Shown: positions 34,631-46,690 of the stretch, piece after piece | How the letters are laid out: every line of letters starts with the position of its first letter | Numbering within the stretch: position 1 is the stretch's first letter | DNA from: Hericium rajendrae | Lineage: Eukaryota > Basidiomycota > Agaricomycetes > Russulales > Hericiaceae | Length of the DNA: 64,000 nt | NCBI GenBank assembly: GCA_033439255.1 | Contig: CM065887.1 | Location: 1,984,001-2,048,000, forward strand | Direction: 5' to 3' | Position numbers and translations under genes: made by a program | The notes under the pieces: model-generated | Databases searched by the model: none | Seen by the model: the letters and a program-made list of their open reading frames with translations, nothing else | What the model was told of the DNA's origin: nothing

Positions 34631-34900
34631 TGAAATGTTCCGTGAATGTCCGGTCAGGCTGATGTCAGAGAGATGTCATGACGCGATACTTAGCTTCACG
34701 TGTATGCCCTGTACATACGCATGATCTCGACGCGTCGAATTTCACTAAGTCGCGACTCTCCTTGCCCCGCACCACTTGCGTTCCCTTCTCCCTCACAATG
34801 GGGGATGACTACATGCGCCGGTTTTCACCTCCCTCTCTATTCAAATGGTATATTTTTTTATCCTTTCTAATTTATTAACCCCCGCTTTTCTTTAGAGACT

Positions 34901-37900
34901 ATGGGCAGGAATTATCCCACCTCACTTTGCCCTTGCAAGCCTTGTTCGACCCATGACCCTCCCCTTGTCCAGAAATAGCGCACAATATGGAACCATCTCC
35001 ATCGAACATCTGCCAAGCCAGCTCATGCAACGGCAATGCTGCTGCCTTCCCAGTCGAAGCGCCCGACCCGGATGGAGCCTCAGGGCTTTGATTGTGCTGC
35101 ATCTCCCAACGACGAGCCTCTAGCAAAATGCTATCACCTTTGTAAGAGTTGCATCCATAGGCTATACTATACACATGATGATAACCCATTATTATAGCTG
35201 CTGATGCTGAAGATGCAACGAGTGAGAGAGAACGAAGCATCGACTTGCCGGCGGGCCGCAGTTTTGCTCCGGGTGAGTTGTTTTTGTCGTGAAGTGAACA
35301 GACCACGTTGACTGATGCTCTTCGGATGATAGATGACCAGACTTCTGATCAGTCATGCGCTGGGTCCCCACAGTCATTTGCTGAATGGCCACCAGACAGT
35401 GATCCCCCAGGCTACGACAGCGCAGATGCGCGCACTCTGTATTTGCCCAGCGGTATGAGTGTCCAGGATAAGGACCTAGACGACCCAACAGGCGACCTCG
35501 TTCTCGATTATCTTTCCTCGCTGACTCTTTCAAATGCGGTCCTAGACGATGACCACCACGTCGACTGGCTATATGCGGCTGCATCACCCACCCCCTCATG
35601 TTCCAATTTCGTTGCATTGCCCACCCCCTCACTTATCCCGGAAGATTATCGTGACTACGATGACCTCAGCGACGTCCTTGATGATGACCTCACTGGTAGT
35701 CCACGGGCATGGTCACCCTGCTATTCGATGGACGACGAGGATGCTGCCTTTCCAAGTTCTCGCAAAGCAACACCTCCTCCTTTCTCAGATGAAGAGGATG
35801 AAGAACCTGGACAGGATGAAGAGGACGGGGACGAGGCTGACCTTGAAGATGATCCCCTCTTCCAGACACGAGAGGAGATCTTCTCGGCACCTGATGACGA
35901 CCCAGAGGAGCCCGGTCCTGGTGATGATGAACTCCCCCCTGCTTTTTCTGAGTCCCCCCTCCTCCGAAATATCTACATCAATGCCTTTCTACAGGCTGCC
36001 TTTCACGGAGCGACACACGATTCCGTTCAACTTTCTCTGGAGTCACAGTATGAGACTCTGTCTTCATTGGAGCGACAGAATGGAGTCGAAATCCTCGGTC
36101 TCTCAAAGATGGCAAAGACGCTGCGCACAGTCGAGCGCCGATTGCACCTGGACCCTGATGCCTACATCATCCATTACTTCCTCTGCAATATGTGCTAGTT
36201 CCGGCATCACCCTTCAGAGCTCGCCGACTTGCACTCGCCCGAGTGTATCCAACCCGGGTGTTCTGGCACTCTCTATATGACCAAACGCCTGACTAACGGG
36301 CGACTCAAGCGAACTCCGGTCAAAGTTTTACCCACGGCGCCCCTCATACCGATGATACAGCATTTCCTGCTGCATCCAGGCAAGTACGAGGAGTTTCAGC
36401 ACTGGAGGGGACCTGGCGATGAGCCAGGGCCGATGCTGCCCATACATCCACCGCCCGATGGGATGGACGCCTTCGCGGATGTCCATGCGTGCATGGATGA
36501 CATCTATGATGGCTGGGGATGGTGCGCGATTCAGGCTGGTCTCAAACGATGGTGGGGAGGATAGTGGGGGGTTAAGGATATTGATGTGCATGAGTTAAAT
36601 CAGTGTTTCATGGCGCTTCCTTGCGGTCTCATTTTCATGCTCAACTTAGACTGGTAAGCCCTTGCTTTTGTTTGCTACCATATCTAACTTTCAGTCAGGT
36701 TCTCGCTAATGAAGCGCAATCGCAAGTACTCGACTGGTGCAGTTTATATTACTATTTGCAATAATCCTCGAAGCAAGCGCTTCCTCTCAACGGAGACTAT
36801 CCTCGCATGCATGATTCCTGGACCGACCGAGCCCTCTCTCGAACAACTTAATCAAGTCCTTGAGCCGTGTATCCGTGACATCTGCATGTTATACAATGGT
36901 AACTTTATATATTCATGCATTTACACGGCACTAACTTTTTCTTTGTATTAGGCATCTCTCTTCGAGTCCATTCACGAGACGATCCAGAGCCAGTACATGG
37001 CGCCTTGTATATCAACTCGTCTGACCTTCCTGCAAGCCGCAAGGCTGGTGGCTTGCGAGGCCACACCTCAAAGGTTTTTATGTGCCACCTGTGTTACCAG
37101 ACACTAGCTTCTTTGACGTGCCCAGATTGTTTCGACCCCGATAGTGAGTACGGTTCTGGCCCAATGAGCAAAGCTAATAATATTTTTGGCAGAATTGCGA
37201 GCGCGGGATGATCGGTGCTTTTTGAAGTATGCATTTCGTGCATGCAAAGCTGACGCAGATGATCGAGAAGAGATTGCTGAAAAGCGTGGAGTACGCTGGT
37301 CAATAATCAATATCTTACCTGGATGGATGCCTGGTCGTGATTCACCAGTCGACTTCATGCACGCTATTTTTCTCAGTATGTTATCTTGCTCATCTTGGAA
37401 ATGGTGCTGACAAACTTCAAGTCGAAGTCAAGCATCTTATTCAGGATATTTTAATCAAGGCTGGGCTTCTGCTGGCTTGAGATCGGGAAGACAAACCTCA
37501 AGAGAAACTTGAGGCCCTTCTTGCATCTATCTGGTGGCCATCAACACTAGGGCAAATTCCGAAATCAGTACGTCCTGCCATAATCTGGAATGGTCACGTA
37601 GCTGAGCTTTTCCAGATATCAAATACATCAAAAGCTGATCAATGGCAAAACCTTGCGACAGTCCTACCAGTCCTCCTCTTTGAGGCCTGGCAAGTAGACG
37701 GCGAGATTCCTGATGAGGATGCCCCGGAGCCAAGCACATCCACCATAGTGGGCAAGGCACATGTGCGAACTGAGGCTCTGCTAGATGCATGTCGCCGTGA
37801 GTACTTAGGCCAGCAGCATGATGCCATCACCGAGGACTTTGAAGAGCTCGATGGACGCATGATGGACTGCAACTGCAAGCGCCATTATGCAAATGTTCTC

Positions 37901-39195
37901 GAATTGTGTACGTCGATTCGTATCTACACATCACGTTCGATCTCTCCACATGAAGCAAGACGTGCGGGCGATTGTCACTCGCATGCATGTCAAGAATGGG
38001 CTATCATGAATTGCCACCTCACGCCCTACCAGCATCTCGTCGTTCATGGACCGGATCTGATTTTCTGCCATGGACCGGTCTATGCATGGTGGCTCTTCGG
38101 CCCCGAGTGCAACAACGGCCGACTTGTTAAGGTATCGACAAATGGCCATGGTGGGGGAGAACTTGAATCCATGCTCATGCACAGCTGGATCAAGAGAATA
38201 CTTCTCCATGATTTGGTATGTATCGAAGTCCCTTGTCTTTGATGCTCAATTAATTCTACATAGGTACGGAATTTAGAATCAATACCCACGAAGACAGAGG
38301 ATGACGAAGTCATCCTCGCATGACTTCAGAAGTACCTCAATGGCACAGGTAAAGAACGAGTCCGAGGAACTCTTCTCAACATGCTCATTCCACAGGTGTT
38401 TGGTACATTGGATGGTAAGTCCTCATCTTTCTTCGATAGCACTGACTTGAGACAAGGATATCCAGATATAGTGCAGTTCCCTTCTCAGGGCCCGAGAGTC
38501 AATCTGGAGACCCTCGGGCTCTACGACACCATTTTCGACTACTTACACGATCTATGGGAAGCAGATGTGAAGCTTGTTCCGGATGCTAGTGACTGGGGGG
38601 ATGCTGACCCATTCATCCCCAGCGACGTCAGGTCATATGCCTACGTTTTAGTCCATGGCAAGCGTGTTGGTGCAGCAACAAACCATCGTGGCCTCGGAAC
38701 ATCATACGCATATATTGACACACGCACTCCGGTATGCGTGCAACACATATTCAAGGTGACGCATCAATGTCGAGATCCAGCCCTCCCTCCCTTGGTTGCG
38801 GCCTTCGCCATAGTTGAACACTTTGTCGCTGACCCTCAGCTCCCGGAGATGCCATGGGCTTTGTGGTGAGTGGATATTTATTTTGCTTCGCATCTAGTCC
38901 TAAACTGCGGTGGTTAGTGCCACTGATCTCGGCCTTGGAACTTGGCGCACAGATGAGTTCATGGCGCCAGAGATTGTTGCACTTGAACGATTCTCGGGCC
39001 AGTTCGCTCTCGCAAAGCTATCACCCGTTGAAGACATGCAAGTATGGGTCACAATATCTCTTGATCACGTACGTACAACGGGCAACTAATTGACGTTTTA
39101 TCTACACTAACTGGAACCTACTCATTATTGTCCAGACTGGTCAAGAACCAGATGCCGATGGTAATGAACTACTTGGAGACAAATTCGAAGATTAA
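34901..39195 (+). pseudogene. Tnp2-type transposase of element 3
   Basis: Catalyses cut-and-paste movement of CACTA-like elements. From MGRNYPTSLCPCKPC (34901), an acidic region (35308-36198) with SSLERQNGVEILGLSKM, then the Tnp2 core: LIFMLNLDWFSLMKR, STGAVYITICNNP, ACMIPGPTEPSLEQL, SSDLPASRKAGGLRGHT, CHLCYQTLASLTCPDCF, GVRWSIINILPGWMPGRDSPVDFMHA (catalytic Asp region), then C-terminal blocks CKRHYANVLELC and VHGPDLIFCHGPVYAWW. It ends at TAA 39193-39195. In-frame stops: TAG at 36196 and 36562, TGA at 37478 and 38321, so this copy is inactive. First-exon joining around 34978-35340 is uncertain. It converges on its partner gene with 24 bp between stops. Confidence 0.75.
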
Positions 39196-39219
39196 AGGTA
39201 CGCTGTGTGAGAGTATGAT

Positions 39220-41156
39220 TTACTTGCAGCGAAGGACGGGGTCAATGTTCAGCTGATCATCATCTGTATCCTCCTCTTCTGCGCCAGGACCCCCTTCTGC
39301 ACCATTCTCAGCTTCTGCACCAGGGCCCTTTTTCCTACCTTTCCCCTTGTCTTCGTCATCTGCTTCTTCATCCTCGCTGTTGCTGTCAGCATGCATCAAC
39401 GATGGCAAGTCGTATTCATCGTGCTCTAAGAGCCAGGTCACACAGACCATCTCATGCGGGATATGTACGATCCCCTTGTCCTTGTCCAGGTGCACCTTCG
39501 GCAGGGGCACATCTTTCTTTGCGCCATGGATACGCTGCCTCTTAGAGGGACGTTCTTTCTCGATAATCTTAGTGAGCTTTGCAAGTGGTGGTTCAGTCTG
39601 TTAATTAGTGGTGAGTCTTGGTTATCTCTTGCAGCCTATCACTTGGACTCACCTCTGGGACCCGATAAGTCAGGGTTTGCATCGTATAGGGACTGTTTGA
39701 GGCTTTCTTGCGTGGTAGTTTAGTGGCGACTGGCATGGGACGAGGTGCGCCGTTGTCTTCTTGCATTCCAGGGTCGATGGCTGGAACAGTCGGTACGTCT
39801 TCATCTTCCCCTTCTGTTATACTCGCATCTGTTGATTGATACCCAGGGGTGAATAGGTAATTATGCTTGGGGTCGCTCAACTCCGGGACTCTGTGACGGT
39901 ATTCCGTCCGAAGTGTGGCCTTCTACATAGGTAAGAGTAAAGTCAGTAAAGATATATGTGATAAATTTGACTTACTTTCACTTTGCGGGCAGTACGGTGA
40001 TGGGCACGACGTTTAGCTGCCTGCTCTACATGAGACAATCTGGTCTTCTTGTACTCCGCCTTCCAGCTGTTGAAAGTCGTCTGGATCGCCTGCACTAGGT
40101 CCATCAATGACATGGCTTTCAACTTCTTGGCTGACAGGCCATTGTGCTCCCACAAATGCCCCTTCGCCTGTATCATCTTTGCCACGTCCGTTGCCCACAC
40201 CTCATTCTCTTGCCAGTCTAAGCCCCAATGTGGACGCAGGAAGCACTTTTTGCCTTCAATGAGCCAGAACTGCCAATGCCCATGGTGGTCAACGGGTAAA
40301 GGCTCAGATAAGTTCCCACTCGATATGATTTTCATCAACTTGATCAAGGATGTCCGCACGGTAAGCTAGCATCATTTTATCAGCAAAGTGAAGGGCTGCC
40401 AGGTGTAAAAGTACTCACCGATAAAGGGTTATTGCGGTCGCCCGACTTATGGCCTGACTTCCCGCCTGACTTCCCGCCCGACGTCCTGCCCAACGTCCCA
40501 CCCAATGTCCCGGCTGTCTTCCCGCCCAACGTCCCAGCTGACTCTTCGACCAACCCAACAAGGCGGTCGAGTGTCTTCTTCATCTCGCCCATGGCCTCTT
40601 TCACCTTGCCCATGTCCTCTTTCACCTCAGTCACCTCTCTCTCCAGCCTCTGCAACCAGGCCTGATCCTCGACCCATTGGTTTTGATCAGATTGACGGTT
40701 GCGTTCCATGATGTCAATGTTCTCCTGTCGATTCTTGTACAACTTAGCGAGTGCCTCCTTCGCATTTTCAGATCGCTTGTCTAACTTGGCTGTCTTCCTT
40801 TCCAGCTCCATGATCTTGTCAGTGATCACCTTCGACATCATGCGAGGAGCACTTTCTGGCACCGGTGTATCCACAATCGCAGGCTCAGTGCATCACGCAA
40901 TGACCGGACCTGGATCAGCACGACGTGCGGAGGCTGCTCGCGTAAGTTCTAAGCTCGCACTGAATGTGTAATAGAACTCATGCCCGGCCTTGCCAGTTCT
41001 CTGCTCTGCAAATGGATCACTAAAGGTCGCATTTGTGTGGTGCCGCACACTCGAGCCGTTCACGTCGACTCTTCCGCCGGTATCTTCGGGAGGGCGCGGT
41101 TGTTTCGGAGGCCAGCGCGCCTCGAGTATGGGGCTCGAAGACGAGTCAGAAGACAT
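39220..41156 (-). pseudogene. Partner protein of element 3 (Tnp2-partner family II), one in-frame TGA
   Basis: Function unknown; probably a nuclear helper of the element. Minus-strand exons: 41156 to about 40432, about 40376 to 39976, then 39924-39650 and 39602-39220. Blocks: a Ser-rich start, a coiled coil (KVITDKIMELERKTAKLDKR), GGKSGGKSGHKSGDR repeats, HWQFWLIEGKKCFLRPHWGLDW, MDLVQAIQTTFNSWKAEYKK, a basic QAAKRRAHHRTARKVK stretch, and an acidic Glu/Gly-rich end. One TGA at 40895-40893 sits where Arg would fit; otherwise the frame is open through all exons. The later family II members at 56544 and 59765 share the FNxxK...RR...R module. Confidence 0.6.
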
Positions 41157-41659
41157 GGTGTGTCGCTAATGGTGTTCTACGGGTGCACGCTGACGACTTC
41201 GTTGAAGGGGAGAAGGTCGAGCGACGACTACCCCACCATCAGCGATGCTCCTCCCCAACCGAAGTCCTCTCGTATCCTCCCATGATCTTTGACAGCAGAC
41301 CAACTTATCTCTATCGATAAATTCCCTCCTGCTTCTTTCTGTACTTCAAGCCAAGCTAGGCTACAGTCTTTCCTTTCTTGCCGAGAAGCTTATTTGTGAG
41401 CTTCATTGACTTGTATGTACATATGCGCACGCACGCGCGTGCCTCTACCGTATATCGAGCTCGATCAATATATTCGTAATTCATTCAGCTTTTATTGAGA
41501 TTTAAATAATATTTATGCAAGCAAGGGGGATGGTGCGGCAGGCCCAGGACACTCCTAGGACACTCCCTGGAGACATCTGCATGACATCTGCAGGACACTG
41601 CAGCATATATGACGTATGTTGCACCGTTGATCTGCAAATCTCCAGGGCAGTCATTTGCT

Positions 41660-41716
41660 GGACATCTGAGATGTCCTGCATATGTCCTGCCTGGAGATTT
41701 GGGGTCGACGCACAGT
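41660..41716 (-). repeat. Right TIR and subterminal region of element 3
   Basis: Reverse complement reads (G)ACTGTGCGTCGACCCC and GCAGGACATATGCAGGACATC. The terminal base lies beyond inserted element 4, at 58904. The subterminal GGACA repeats continue to about 41540. Confidence 0.75.
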
Positions 41717-42239
41717 CACTGCATTCCAGGCACTGCTAGTATTTTGTCGAGTAGCTTGGATTAGATAAGCTAGTCACCAAACTTGAGTATACAAACAGCA
41801 CATCATCGAACTAACTAAGTCAAGACGATTTACTCGAAAGGTAATTAGATCAGCCATTCGAGAACCTCATCAGAAAAATGTGAAATCTACATAGCTACCA
41901 GCCAATGCTATGTTTGCTTCCATAGTGCTATGACTGCTATGTAGTTGGGCCACACAACTATACAGAGCTATCATAGCTGTCATAGCTGTCATAGCCATGG
42001 GTGATAGCTATGTAGTACTACATAGCAATAACACACTACTATGTCTGCTATGTAACCTATATGGTTTTAGTATCCCTCTATGTATGCTATAGAGGCTATG
42101 TTCATTATACAGCTTCATAAGGCTGCTATGGAATCTCAGGCTGCTATACAATCTATAGTTCATATAGAGTCATTGTATTTCAAAAATAAGGTATTACATG
42201 AGATCAAAGCACTGCAATGTATAGTATACGAAGTAGCAT

Positions 42240-43420
42240 GACACTAGGATACATTTGATCGTCGTGTGCATGCTGTCGCCGACATGCGCATGAGCTATGC
42301 GTGGGACTGAGAGCCCCGCACATGCAAGCCGAGATGGCGCCGGACACGTTACACGTGTCCGCCTTGTACGCGCCAGCGCGGGGCATGAGTCGCGGGAGAG
42401 ATGGCGCGCAGGGTGCGCGACGCGAGAAAGGCGGCGCGGCAACGGTGACATCGCAGGGGCGAGGACATGCCATTGCCACAGCGTGGAGATCGTGCACCGG
42501 TGGGGGGGGATAATGCAGGTACCCACCGTTTCTGGCATGCGCGGGCGTGCGCACGCAATCCGACGCAGGCGAAGGCGTGCACAGGCAGGCACGCGCTGAT
42601 GGGGACAGGCGCGGGCGTGCGGGCACTGTCCATGGATGTGTGGCCGTGCGCGCGGGATCCGCGGCGGGCGCACGTAGTTGGATGGTGAGCGGGCGCGGGG
42701 CAATCGGGAGCATGTGTTAGCCAGCGTGCATGTGCTGTTGGGGTCGTGCGCGAGGCATGCGGATCGCACGCGACCTGCTTGGCTCGTGCGCGGGCTGCGG
42801 CCGTGGGTAGCTCGTTGGATCCGTGCGGGGTGGGGTGGGGCTCTGCACAACGTGCGCATCGTGGCCCTGGCGCTGTCGTGCGGGGACGCGAGTGTGTGGG
42901 CTTGCGTGCGCAAGAGGCCGGTGTTGATGGGGCCGTGCGCACGGGTCCGTGCACTGGCGCAGGCGTGCACGCTCATGCACTGGCGCTGACATGCGCGAAC
43001 GTGCGTGCGTATGCGTGTACATGCGGGCGCAGGTGGGGCCGTGGACCGGCGTGGGCACGCTGTGTGCTGGTTTGCGTATGCTGGCACGACCGTGCCGCGC
43101 CGTCCGCTGGCACAGGCGGGCATGGCCATGTGCTGGCGCTGTCATGCGCGGCCGTGTGCGCGGACAGGCGGGGGCAGGTGGAGCAGTGGTCGGGCGTTGA
43201 CGGGGCCATTGGTCGTCGGCGCGCGAGGGGGCACGGGCTGCGGGAGGCCCGCAGGGGCAGAGCAGAGCCTCTGCATGGGGTGATGCGCGGACACACGCAG
43301 TCGTACGTGGGGGCGGGCGTTGTCGAAGGTGCGGGTGATGGAAAGAGGTGCGGACGTGCGAGAGGAGCGGCGGGGTGTCGAAGATGGTGGGGTGTCGCGG
43401 GGAGTAGTGAAACAACGAAA
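42240..43420. repeat. GC-rich degenerate repeat block of TIR element copy 2
   Basis: TGCGCACGG/GGCGTGCGC-type alternating sequence, the counterpart of 4770-5640 in copy 1. Long frames on both strands are low-complexity Arg/Ala/Cys/His peptides and are not accepted as genes. Confidence 0.6.
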
Positions 43421-43424
43421 AGAA

Positions 43425-43458
43425 ACGAGAGTACCGCTCGATAACGAGCGGTACCCTC
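43425..43458. repeat. Hairpin in TIR element copy 2
   Basis: CGAGAGTACCGCTCG, loop ATAA, CGAGCGGTACCCTCG: 14 of 15 positions pair. It corresponds in place to the 4558-4593 hairpin of copy 1 (core GAGTATCGTTCG there), and base changes between the copies occur on both arms. Confidence 0.75.
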
Positions 43459-43896
43459 GAGATTAGCACGACTTCAAGGACAGGAGACTTTATTTACTTA
43501 CCTTGTGCCCCTTCCAGCTGCTACCAAGCCCTTCCGACCTTCGACTTGAGGAGCGACGAGGGAAGAGAAGAATAAGACGCGAGAGGACGTAGTGAATGGT
43601 AGTGGAGTCAAGTCGAACGATGCGACTTCGGTGCTTCAGCCACCGAACGGCCGCGCGTTCGAATGTTTTCGAACTTAGCAAAGCAAATAAAATCGCAACA
43701 ATTCCAGAAAAAACTAGAGTATATAGTGCTTGCAAATATCATTCGATCGAATGTGCTACATCTCTAACTTATGTACTATAAGCTACTGGAAAGCGGAACG
43801 AAATTAATGAGATCTGGAACTTGGCGTCTGACACGGTGCCCGGGCCGGGTCCCGGCAGCCACATTTGGGGCTCCGCCGGGCAAAGCCGAGCTCACC

Positions 43897-43903
43897 TATA
43901 TAA
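43897..43903 (+). promoter_or_regulatory. TATA box of TIR element copy 2
   Basis: CACCTATATAACCCTCGC followed by a pyrimidine-rich stretch. A 43-codon frame starts at 43947 (MSRLSSFVSRSSFL), but the matching place of copy 1 has no ATG, so the transcript is more likely noncoding. Confidence 0.5.
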
Positions 43904-45609
43904 CCCTCGCACGACGCGCATCCTCTCTCTTTCTCCAACCTCCATCATGTCTCGTCTCTCGTCTTTTGTCTCTCGCTCGTCGTTTCTCATGTCTCGCTCG
44001 TCGTTTCTCGCTTCTTCTTCGTTGTTTCTCGCTTCTTCTTCGTTGTTTCTTATGTTCCTTTTATTTCATGTCTTTTAGCATTCTGTGAGTCAATTCTCTT
44101 CTGTCTTTGTTGACTAATACTTAATGTTCTTAGTTTTTTAGATTATATTTTCGCTTTTTCTTGTTATAGTTGTGTGTTATTTTGGTGATTGTAAGTCATT
44201 TGATAATGTTCTCTGATACTTTTAACTTATGTCTTAATTTTGTTTTTGATAGACTCTGAATATATAATTGTCATTTTTCTTTTGTAAGTTATCATTGTAA
44301 ATATTATATGGTATCTATATTATTATATAGTAGTTATTATAATACAATATAAATTGATTAATGCAATGCAAGCTTGTTGAGATAACAAATAAAATTTATG
44401 TTTATTTTGTGATAAAATGTATAGATCTTATCAAGTTTACTTCATAAGTTAACTGAGCTTTATAATTCAATTGCAATTTATATAGTACTAATAGCTTTTG
44501 GATCTTAGATAGATGTACCAAGTCTATCTATTGAATATAGCATATGTCAATGGTATAGTTCTGATAGTCTTGATAGCTAGACATACTATGGTAGTTGCAT
44601 AGTCAGCTATGATAGCTATGATAGTACTTCATAGCATTGCTCTTCAACTCTATAGCACTACATAGCACCTCCCTTTGGCTATGCTGGCTATAGAGAAAAG
44701 GGCAGTGCTATGGAGCTAGGAGATCTATGTAGACTTTATAGAGCTATGTACCACTTACACATTTTTCTGATGCTGAGTAGCTGGCCACTCAAGGCCACTC
44801 CGCCTTGTAATACACTGACCTGTATAGGATTTTGACCAGGTGCACTGGTCGAGGTGAAGGTGGGTGGGAGCTGGGTCAAGGGCTTGCCGAAAAATCATCG
44901 ACTTCGACAATTTTCTCCCAAGTCATCGTCTTTTGCCCCTTCCCGCCTTCGCCCGTCTGCCGTGTCTATTTACTCCAACCACCATGTCCTCCCGACACGG
45001 CACACCCCTTCACTTTCAAGACAAGACCAGCAAGCACCGAGGACGCAACAATATCGAGCTATGCAAATGCTCAAAGTGCAAAGTACGCGCTCTTCCTGGC
45101 AACGAGGGCTGCTATATCGCCAAGTGGGAGGTCGAGAAGCACTGCCTTAACGATCAACTTTGCAACATGCCAATGTACCAGTGCGGTAAGCCTCACGTCG
45201 GCATGGTGCCATCTCAGCACACATCAGGCAGCGCTCGTGCTTTTCCATGTCGCACTCAGGACAATGATTGCGAAGCGCGAGGCGAAGGGTCATCCAAGCA
45301 TGCACGACTGACGGATGATGATGGCTCGGTGCGAGGTGAAGGGCCGTCCAAGCACAGGCAACTGACGCAGAATGATGAAGAGCTCGAGCTCGAGTACCTG
45401 GACCCACCCGTGCAACTCGAGCAGGCGAACCTGCTGCAGCACAACATCGCCACACCAAATGTCGGTGCTGCATCTGACACTCTACAGGGCTTGTATGAAG
45501 ATCTCGACGATGCAGACGACGAGCTCCTCCAAGCCTTGTTGGAGGCTGAAGGACCTCACCCATGACCATATGTCGAGGAGCCCCATCCGGGTGCTGATGA
45601 GCCACGGAA

Positions 45610-45840
45610 CATCCACAAGCCACGGGACATCCACGAGCCACGGGACATCCACGAGCCGCGGGACATCCACGAGCCACGGGACATCTGCGAACAGCAGGAC
45701 ATCCACGAGCGGGACATCCACGAGTTCCACGAGCCATGGGACATCCACGAGCCACGGGACATCAACGAGCCGCAGGACATCGACAAGCGGGACATTGACA
45801 AGCAGGACATCGACGAGCTGCGGGACGTCGACGAGGCTTC
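45610..45840 (+). repeat. 18-bp coding tandem repeat in the element 4 transposase
   Basis: About a dozen imperfect units of GACATCCACGAGCCACGG encode HEPRDI hexapeptides, shortening to DIDKRDIDKQ towards the end. The repeat stays in frame after the TGA at 45563. Confidence 0.8.
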
Positions 45841-46525
45841 TGACGTGACTGATGAGACCTTAGACCGCGGCCGCATTCTGCGGAATGCAATCAGGTCTGC
45901 TCGCCCAGACGGTGCCAATGCTGATGGTGTCGATGCGCCCACGGAGTCTACCTTCAGCCTTCCCTTGCCATCAGCTCTTCACCCTCCTGATGAGGTGCTT
46001 GTCAGCTCGCACGACCTCTGGTTTGTGCGAGTTGTGCTCATTCTTGTCGCCTTCCTCAACACAAAATTCCACGTAACATTCAGAGCATGTGCACTTATAT
46101 TATTTGTGTTATGCCATATCTTCGTAACCTTGGGTCTCATCACGCCTCACGACACCATGCCCGAGACATTGAAGACCACGTTCAAGCATCTTGAGCTTGA
46201 GGACCGCTTCCACATCCTCATCGCCTGCCCATCTTGCTTTCGGATGTATGAGCCGACGACACCCTCAACCGCCAAGTGCACGGCTTGCGAGATTCCTTTG
46301 TTCGATGCGCCAAAATCGAGCACTGTACCAAATTTATTTTGCAGCATCACTCACAAGGTGCCACTGACACCGAAGCCTAAACTATCAGTGCCTTTCCAGC
46401 CACTCAGCTCGCTGCTTATGGATATGTTGGCATGCCCAGGCATGGAAGAAGAAGTCGACGCATGGCGTTGGTGAGTACAAGGAGATCATGGACGGCGTGA
46501 TCTGGAAGACAATCAAGGGTGCCGA

Positions 46526-46690
46526 TGGACCAGGCCAAGGGAACACTCTGGGATGCTATGATGATGGGACTCCTGAGGCTCTGGCTACACACGACTCTGG
46601 CTACTCTGTGGCTATGCTGACTAAGCCGCCGGCAAACCCCGGCCTCTCGGCTAGCCTCTCCCTCTCCTGACCCCCTACTTCCCTACTCCA
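46526..46690 (-). repeat. 3' LTR of the gypsy element
   Basis: 165 bp with TGGA...TCCA ends, adjoining the polypurine tract GAGAGGGGCACA (minus strand). Confidence 0.9.

Larger units (their letters stand above)
41868..44772. mobile_element. 2.9-kb TIR element without transposase, copy 2
   Basis: Ends CATCAGAAAAATGTG and CACATTTTTCTGATG, flanked by CT on both sides. Order from left: TAGCTATG repeats (41880-42180), GC-rich block (42240-43420), hairpin (43425-43458), TATA segment (43897), AT-rich block (44090-44560), TAGCTATG repeats (44520-44760). This is the reverse of copy 1, so the two are in opposite orientation. It is inserted 150 bp inside the left end of element 4. No transposase frame. 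Confidence 0.78.

Noticed and set aside
34899-35306. 135-aa minus-strand frame
   Set aside because: Overlaps the first exons of the element 3 transposase; no conserved motif, so treated as a shadow frame, though the first exon structure there is not fully settled.
42194-43469. Open frames of 250-311 aa on both strands
   Set aside because: Counterpart of the GC-rich repeat block in the second TIR-element copy; same composition effect.
43947-44078. 43-codon Ser/Phe-rich frame after the TATA box
   Set aside because: The homologous position in the other TIR-element copy lacks an ATG; coding is unlikely.
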